DNA of 64,000 bases from Balaenoptera acutorostrata (lineage: Eukaryota; Chordata; Mammalia; Artiodactyla; Balaenopteridae), in assembly GCF_949987535.1 (NCBI RefSeq), contig NC_080066.1:89919600-89983599 (forward strand), written 5' to 3'. The notes under the pieces were generated by a model. That model saw only the letters and a list, made by a program, of their open reading frames with translations. It did no database searches and was not told the origin of the DNA. The translations under genes and the position numbers were made by a program. Positions within the stretch are counted from its first letter, which is position 1. Each line of letters opens with the position of its first letter. Positions 57,763 through 64,000 of this stretch are shown piece after piece.

Positions 57763-58251
57763 TTATATGATTTCAATTTTCTTAAATTTACCAAGGCTTG
57801 ATTTGTGACCCAAGATACGATCTATCCTGGAGAATGTTCCATGAGCACTTAAGAAGAAAGTGTATTCTGTTCTTTTTGGATGGGATGTCCTATAAATATC
57901 AGTTAAGTCCATCGTGCTTAATGTGTCATTTAAAGTTTGTGTTTCCTTATTTATTTTCATTTTGGATGATCTGTCCATTGGTGAAAATAAGTCCCCTACT
58001 ATTATTGTGTTACTGTCTTTTTCCCCTTTTACGGCTGTTAGCATTTGCCTTATGTATTGAGGTGCTCCTATGTTGGGTGCATAAATATTTACAATTGTTA
58101 TATCTTCTTCTTGGATTGATCCCTTGATCATTATGTAGTGTCCTTCTTTGTCTCCTGTAATAGACTTTATTTTAAAGTCTATTTTGTCTGATATGAGAAT
58201 TGCTACTCTAGCTTCCTTTGATTTCCATTTGCATGGAATATCTTTTTCCAT
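57763..58251 (-). pseudogene. L1 ORF2 endonuclease-domain fragment
   Basis: 162 residues of the APE-like endonuclease that nicks target DNA: ARVAILISDKIDFKIKSI, then DITIVNIYAPNIGAPQYIRQ, then IIVGDLFSPMDRSS, then LTDIYRTSHPKRTEYTFFLS, AHGTFSRIDRILGHK. The catalytic SAHGTFSRID motif is kept, but the usual GDFN motif reads GDLF, so a conserved Asn is lost. A frameshift at its start separates it from the N-terminal piece. Confidence 0.9.
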
Positions 58252-58421
58252 CCCCTCACTTTCAGTCTGTATGTCTCCCTAAGTCTGAAGTGGGTCTCTT
58301 GTAGACAGCATATATAAGGGTCTTGTTTTGGTATCCATTCAGCCAGTCTTTGTCTTTTGGTTGGAACATTTAATCCATTTACATTTAAGGGAATTATTGA
58401 TATGTATGTCCCTATTACCAT
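58203..58421 (-). pseudogene. L1 ORF2 N-terminal (endonuclease start) fragment
   Basis: 72 residues beginning MVIGTYISIIPLNVNGLNVP, the usual N-terminus of L1 ORF2 with the conserved Asn in LNVNGL, and then PYICCLQETHFR with the catalytic Glu in QETH. It overlaps the next fragment in another frame because of a frameshift near 58240. The chosen start matches the family start, just downstream of the ORF1 stop at 58480. Confidence 0.9.
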
Positions 58422-58479
58422 TTTCTTAATTGTTTTGGGTTTGTTATTGTAGGTCTTTTCCTTCTCTTGTGTTTCCTGC

Positions 58480-59400
58480 CTAGAGAAGTTCCTTTAGCAT
58501 TTGTTGTAAAGCTGGTTTGGTGGTGCTGAATTCTCTTAGCTTTTGCTTGTCTGTAAAGGGTTTAATTTCTCTGTCGAATCTGAATGAGATCCTTGCTTGG
58601 TAGAGTAATCTTGGTTGTCGGTTTTTCCCTTTCATCACTTTAAATATGTCCTGCCACACCCTTCTGGCTTACAGTGTTTCTGCTGAAAGATCAGCTGTTA
58701 ACCTTATGGGGAGTCCCTTGTATTTTATTTGTTGATTTTCCCTTGCTTCTTTTAATATTTTTTCTTTATATTTAATTTTTGATAGTTTGATTAATATGTG
58801 TCATGGAGTGTTTCTCTTTGGATTTATCCTGTATGGGACTCTGTGCTTCCTGGACTTGGTCGACTATTTCCTTTCCCATATTAGGGAAGTTTTCAACTAT
58901 AATCTCTTCAACTATTTCTTAGTCCCTCTCTTTTCCTCTTCTTCTTCTGGGACCCCTATAATTTGAATGTTGGTGTGTTTAATGTTATCCCAGAGGTGTC
59001 TGAGACTGTCCTCAATTCTTTTCATTCTTTTTTGTTTATTCTGCTCTGTGATGGTTATTTCCACTGCTTTATCTTCCAGGTCACTTATCTGTTCTTCTGC
59101 CTCAGTTATTCTGCTTTGATTCCTTCTAGAGAGTTTTTAATTTCATTTATTGTGTTGTTCATCATTGTTTGCTCTTTAGTTCTTCTAGGTCCTTGTTAAA
59201 CGTTTCTTGTATTTTCTCCATTCTATTTCCAAGATTTTGCATAATCTTTACTATCATTACTCTGAATTCTTTTTCAGGTAGACTACCTGTTTCCTCTTCA
59301 TTGTCATGTTCTGGTGGGTTTTTACCTTGCTCCTTCATCTGCTGTGTATCTCTGTCTTCTCATTTTGCTTAACTTCCTGTGTTTGGGGTCTCCTTTTCAC
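58480..59400 (-). pseudogene. L1 ORF1 remnant
   Basis: ORF1 encodes the trimeric RNA-binding protein of L1. The minus strand shows, in order, a coiled-coil-type coding stretch (about 59400-58990), the RNA-recognition region with RHLWDNIKHTNIQIIGVPEE (about 58990-58930), then a C-terminal domain ending near FSTTKPALQQMLKELL at the stop (58480-58482). Stops and frameshifts interrupt it throughout, so no long frame survives. Confidence 0.8.
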
Positions 59401-59876
59401 AGGCTGCAGGTTTGTAGTTGCCATTGTTTTTGGTGTCTTCTCCCATGGGTAAGGTTGGTTCAGTGGGTTATGTAGGCGTCCGGTGGAGGGGACTGGTGCC
59501 TGTGTTCTGGTGGATGAGGCTGGATCTTGCCTTTCTGGTGGGTAGGACCATGTCCGGTGGTGTTTTGGGGTGTCTGTGAACTTATTATGATTTTAAGCAG
59601 CCTCTCTGCTAATGGGTGGGGCTGTGTTCCTATCTTGCTAGTCGTTTGGCTTGGCGTTTCCAGCGATGTAGCTTGCTGGTCGTTGAGTGGAGCTGGGTCT
59701 TAGCGTTGAGACGGAGATCTCTGGGAGAGGTCTTGCTGATTGATATTACGTGAGGCCAGGAGGTCTCTGGTGGATCACCGTCCTGAACTTGGTTCTCCTA
59801 CCTCAGAGGCTCAGGCCTGATACCTGCCTGGAGCACCAAGACCCTGTCAACCACACGGCTGAGAAGAAAAGAGAGA

Positions 59877-60085
59877 AAAAAAAGAAAGGAAAAATAAAAA
59901 TAAAATAAAATAAAATAAATAGTTATTAAAATAAAAAATTAAAAAATTATTAAAATAAAAAATGTAATAAAAAAGTTAAAAAGTACTAAAAAACAAAAGA
60001 AGAGAGCAACCAAACCAATAAACAAATCCACCAATGATAACAAGCGCTATAAACTATACTAAAAAAAAAAAAAAAACGGAGAGAC
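59877..60085. repeat. A-rich low-complexity tract (AAAAT)n in L1 5' UTR
   Basis: 'aaaaataaaaataaaataaaataaaataaat' followed by imperfect 'ttattaaaataaaaaatt' units and a later A run (60060-60076). T-rich in the L1 sense direction. Confidence 0.85.
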
Positions 60086-61528
60086 AGAAGCCTAGGACAA
60101 ATGGTAAAAGCAAACCTATACAGACAAAATCACACAAAGAAACATACACACTCACAAAAAGAGAAAAAGGAAAAAAATACATATACATAAAGGAAGAGAG
60201 CAACCAAATCAGTGAACAAATTTACCAATGATAATAAGCTCTAAATACTAAACTAAGATAAACATAAAACCAGAAACAGATTAGGCACAGACAGCAAACC
60301 CCGAGTCTACAGTTGCTCCCAAAGTCCACTGCCTCAATTTTGGGATGATTCATTGTCTATTCAGGTATTCCATAGATGCAGCGTACATCAAGTTGCTTGT
60401 GGGGATTTAATCTACTGCTTCTGAGGCTGCAAGGAAAAATTTTCCTTTCTCTTCTTTGTTCGCACAGCTCTTGGGGTTCAAGGTGGATTTGCCCCCACCT
60501 CTGCATGTAGGTCACCGTCTGGTGTCTGTTCTTCGCCCAGAGAGGAGGGGGTTAAAGAAGCGGCTGATTATGGGGCTCTGGCTTACTCAGGCTGTGGGGA
60601 GGGAGGGGTATGGAATGCGGGGTGAGCCTGAGGCAGCAGAGGCTGGCGCAACATTGCAACAGTCTGAGGCTTTCTTTGTGTTCTCCCGGGGAAGTTGTCC
60701 CTTGATCACAGTACCCTGGCAGTGGCGGGCTGCACGGTCTCCTGGGAGGGGAGGTATGGATAGTGACCTGTGCTTGCACACAGGCTTCTTGGTGGCTGCA
60801 GCAGCAGCCTTAGCGTTTCATGCCCATCTCTGGTGTCTGTGCTTATAGCTGCAACTCACGCCTGTCTCTGGAGCTCATTTAGGCGGTGCTCTGCCTTCTG
60901 TGGGCAGACAGGGAAGGATTCCTCTGTCCTCGCACACCCTGAAACAATGGTCTCTTGACTCTTAGGCAGTTCCAGACTTTTTCTGGGACTCCCTCCCTGT
61001 TAGCTGTGGCGCATGAGCCTCATTTAGGCTATTTTTACGCAGCCAACCCCAGTCCTCTCCCTGGGATCTGACCTCTGAAGCCTGAGCCTCAGCTCCCAGC
61101 TCCCACATGTCCCGGTGGCTGAGCAGACAAAACTCTCAGGCTGGTTAGTGTTGGTCGGCACCGATCCTCTGTGCAGGAATCTCTCTGCTTTGCCGTGTGC
61201 ACCCCTGTTGCTGCGCTCTCCTCCATGGCTCCAAAGCTTCCCCCCCGCCCACCCCCTGTCTCCATGAGTGAAGGGGCTTCCTAGTGTGTGGAAACTTTTC
61301 CTCCTTCACAGCTGCCTTGTAGAGGTGCAGGTCCCATCCTTATTCTTTTGTCTCTGTTTTTCCTTTTTTTTCTTTTGCCCTACCCAGGTACGTAGGGAGT
61401 TTCTTGCCTTTCAGAAGTCTGAGGTCTTCCCCCAGTGTTCAGTAGGTGTTCTGTAGGAGCTGTTCCACATGTAGATGTATTTTTTGATGTATTTGTGGGG
61501 AGGAAGGTGATCTCCACATCTTACTCCT

Positions 61529-61540
61529 CCGCCATCTTGA
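61529..61540 (-). promoter_or_regulatory. YY1-type site at the L1 5' end
   Basis: Minus strand reads tcaagatggcgg about 10-20 bp inside the L1 start. CAAGATGGCGG is the classic YY1 recognition form, and YY1 sites at this position set the transcription start of primate L1s. By analogy it would do so here. Sequence match only. Confidence 0.55.
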
Positions 61541-61563
61541 AGGTCCTCCGCGTATGTCTTTTT

Positions 61564-62161
61564 GAGTTAGTGTTTTTGTTTCTTTGGATAAATACTCAGA
61601 AGTGGCATCACTGGAACATATGGTAGTTCTATTTTTAACTTTTTGAGGACCCTCCATACTGTTTTCCATAGTGACTGCACCAATTTACATTCCCACCAGC
61701 AGTGCACAATGGTTCCCTTTTCTCCACATTCTTGCCAACGCTTGATTTCTTGTCTTTGTGGTAGTAGCCATTCTAACAGGTATGAGGTGCTATCACATTG
61801 TGGTTTTGATTTGCATTTCCCTGATGATTAATGATGTTGAGCATCTTTTCATGTACCTGTTGGCCATCTGTATGTCTTTTTTAGAAAAATGTGTATTCAG
61901 ATCCTCTGCTCATTTTTTAAATTGGATTGTTTGTTTTTTGTTATTGTGTTTTATGGGTTCTTTATATAATTGTGTTATTATCCCCTTATCAACTATATGA
62001 TTTAGAAATATTTTCTCCCATTCAGTATGTTGGCTTTTTATTTTGCTGAATTTTTTTTTTTTTTTTTTGCTATGCAGAAGCTTTTTAGTTTGATATAGTC
62101 CCACTTGTTTATTTTTGCTTTTGTTGCTTTTGCTTTGGCGTCAGATTCAAAAAATCATCAC

Positions 62162-62196
<35 letters not shown>

Positions 62197-64000
62197 CACC
62201 AAGACCTATGTCAAGGAGCTTACCACCTATTTTTTCTTCTGGGAGTTTTGTCATTTCAGAAGGTCTTACATTCATGTCTTTAATCCATTTGGAATTAATT
62301 TTTGTGTATGGTATAAGATAGTGGTCTTGTTTCATTCTTTTGCTGTGGCTATTCCATTTTCCCAACACTATTTATTGGAAAGACTGTCCTTTTCCCATTG
62401 TATAGTCTTGGCTCCTTTGTTATAAATTAATTGACAATATATGCATGGGTCTATTTCCTGTCTGTGTATCTGTTCCTCTGATCTATGTTTTTATGCCAAT
62501 AGATACTTTTAATTAATAGACCTTTGTAATATAGTTTGAAATCAGGGAGCATGAGGCCTCCAGTTTTGTTCTTTTGTTCAAGATTAATTTAGCTATTCTG
62601 AGTCACTTGTGGCCCATACCAATTTTAGGATTATTTGTTCTATTTATATGAAAAAAGACATTGGAATTTTTATAGGAATTGCTTTGAATCTGTAGATTGC
62701 TTTGGGTAGTATGTTTATTTTAACAACGTTGATTCTTCCAATGCATGAGCGTGGAATATCTTTTCATTTATTTGTGTTGTATTCAATTCCTTTTATTAAT
62801 GCCTTATAGTTGTCAGTATACATATTTCATGTCCTTGGTTAAATTCATTTATAGATATTTTACTCTTTTTGATGCAATTGTAAATGGGATTGTTTTCTAA
62901 ATTTCTCTTTATGGTAATTCATTATTAGTGTACAGACATGTGACACATTTTTGGGTGTTGATTTTGTATGCTACAACTTTACTGAATTTATTTGTTCTAA
63001 CAATTTTTTGATAGAGTCTTTAGGTTTTTCCATATATAATATTATATCATCTGTAAAAAGTGACAGTTTTAGTTCCTACTTTCCAATGTGAATGTCTGTT
63101 TATAAGTTTTTCTTGCCAAATTGCTCTGGCTAGGGCTTCCAACACGATTTTGTATAAAAGTGGTGAGAGTAGGCATCCTTGTCTTGTTCCTGATCTTAGA
63201 GGAAAAGCTTTTAGCCTTTCACCATTGAGTGTGATATTAGCTGTGGACTTGTCATATATGGTGTTTATTATGTTGTGGTATGTTCCCTCTATACCCACTT
63301 TGTTTAAAGTTTTTATTATACATGGTGTTGAATTTTGTCAAATGTTTTGTCTGCATCTATTGAAAAGATCATATGATTTTTATCCTTCATTTTGTTCATG
63401 TGGTATATCATATTGACTGGTTTGCAGATATTGAATCATCCTTGCATTCCTGGAATAAATCCCAGTTGGTCATGATGTATGATCCTTTTAATGTATTGTT
63501 GAATTTAGTTTGATAATGTTGTGTTGAGGGTGTTTTTCATTTATTTTCATTAGGGACACTGGCCTGTAATTTTCTTTTCTTGTAGCAAACTTGTCTTGTT
63601 TTGGTATCAGGGTTATGGTGGCCTTATGAGTTTGGAAGAGTTCCCTCCTCTTTTCTTTTTTGGAACAGTTTGAGAATAGGTATTAATTATTCTTTGAATG
63701 TTTGGTAGAATTCACCAGTGAAGCCATCCAGTCCTGGATTTTTGTTTTTTGGGAAATTTTTGATTATTGATTATCTCCTTACTAGTAATCCATCTGTTCA
63801 GATTTTGTATTTCATCATGATTCAATCTTGGAAGCTTCCTATTTTTTCTAGGAATCTATCCATTTATCCTAAATTGTCCAATTTGTTGGTGTATAATTAT
63901 TCATGATAGTCTCTTATGATCCTCTGTATTTCTGTGGTATCTGTTGGAAGATCTGCTATTTCATTTCTGATTTATTTATTTGAATCCTCTCTTTTATTTC
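61564..64000 (-). mobile_element. Old L1, antisense (continuation of host, ORF2), runs off the window
   Basis: After the younger L1 the host L1 resumes with 'gagttagtgtttttgtttctttggataaatactcagaagtggc', then ORF2 antisense to the window end ('tttgccaaattgctctggctagggcttcc', 'aagccatccagtcctggatttttg'). The minus frame 63047-63298 has [26 protein letters not shown] (RT region) followed by degraded sequence without a readable FADD. Non-functional. Confidence 0.92.
62163..62186 (+). mobile_element. Tail-only poly(A) insertion with 14-bp duplication
   Basis: A run of 30 A (62163-62192) lies between two copies of aaaaaatcatcacc (62149-62162 and 62187-62200). Removing 24 A and one copy restores the expected L1 ORF2 sequence, so this is an insertion of pure poly(A) with a target duplication. 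Confidence 0.75.

Larger units (their letters stand above)
54373..61549 (-). mobile_element. Full-length younger L1, antisense, nested in an older L1
   Basis: A complete L1 in reverse. A T run and 3' UTR lie at 54373-54900, ORF2 at about 54910-58421, ORF1 at about 58480-59400, and a 5' UTR to 61549 ending in the L1-type ggaggaccttcaagatggcg start (minus strand). It is flanked by a perfect 14-bp target duplication, gcgtatgtcttttt, at 54359-54372 and 61550-61563. The host L1 reads continuously across the two junctions. It carries a CHR SINE (55241-55570) and an internal ORF2 deletion near 55791. Both ORFs are broken, so it can no longer move itself. Confidence 0.95.
59401..61549 (-). promoter_or_regulatory. 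L1 5' UTR (internal promoter region), antisense
   Basis: About 2.1 kb between the ORF1 start and the L1 5' end. The outer part (60300-61549) is GC-richer and carries the internal promoter. The inner part has an A-rich tract (plus strand) and two related units about 194 bp apart (landmark agagagcaac at 60001 and agagag/caacc at 60195). Frames over this region (for example 60456-60848 plus, 130 codons) are not genes. Confidence 0.7.

Noticed and set aside
1..64000. Ruminant (cow/sheep) origin
   Set aside because: No BovB LINE or ruminant-specific SINE was seen in 64 kb, where several would be expected. Compact CHR SINEs dominate, pointing to a cetacean. This is by eye only and hippo is not strictly excluded.

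Overview
This window looks like mammalian nuclear DNA from a whale or dolphin (inference). The main evidence is seven tRNA-derived SINEs of the CHR type: a 'gggcttccctggtggcgcagtgg' style head with pol III A and B boxes, an 'aagacccaacacagcc' style 3' end and an A-rich tail. CHR SINEs are known from cetaceans, hippos and ruminants. The compact form that dominates here is the one I associate with cetaceans, and I saw no BovB or ruminant-specific SINE. I found no intact protein-coding gene, no tRNA or rRNA gene and no CRISPR array. The window is AT-rich intergenic or deep intronic DNA, made of transposon layers of different ages separated by long stretches I cannot assign.

Layout. 1-7.7 kb: AT-rich unassigned DNA, an old antisense L1 split by a solo LTR (about 4.49-5.04 kb), and an L2 relic. 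7.7-12.4 kb: a long-form CHR SINE, a second solo LTR of the same family with a 4-bp target duplication, an AT microsatellite, a sense L1 3' end, L2 and MIR. 12.4-21.2 kb: mostly unassigned, one MIR. 21.2-28.1 kb: L1 3' ends, an isolated GC- and CpG-rich block of about 570 bp (22.28-22.85 kb) sitting inside an old L1 3' end, then a 3.5-kb antisense L1 split by an ERVL-like LTR. 28.1-36.6 kb: a second copy of that LTR, MIRs (one split by a SINE), two hAT-type DNA transposon relics and a plus-strand SINE. 36.6-42.6 kb: mostly unassigned. 42.6-49.3 kb: an almost complete ancient antisense L1 with a SINE inside it and about 230-bp tandem units in its 5' UTR. 49.3-53.9 kb: one SINE, a GT/TA microsatellite and unassigned DNA. 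53.96-64 kb: an old antisense L1 into which a younger, full-length antisense L1 (54,373-61,549) has jumped. The younger L1 has a 14-bp target duplication and itself carries a CHR SINE.

Nothing here works together as a pathway. What can be read is a history of insertions: L1 into L1, SINE into L1, SINE into MIR, LTR into L1, and an apparent tail-only poly(A) insertion. The younger L1 is dead: ORF1 and ORF2 are broken, one reverse-transcriptase catalytic Asp is replaced by Glu, and a few hundred bases of ORF2 are deleted. The observation least explained by known repeats is the CpG-rich block at 22.28-22.85 kb, with GC boxes, a consensus splice donor and a 13-bp minisatellite.

Repeat family names rest on recognition by eye. 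Boundaries without a stated target duplication are approximate, to tens of bases.
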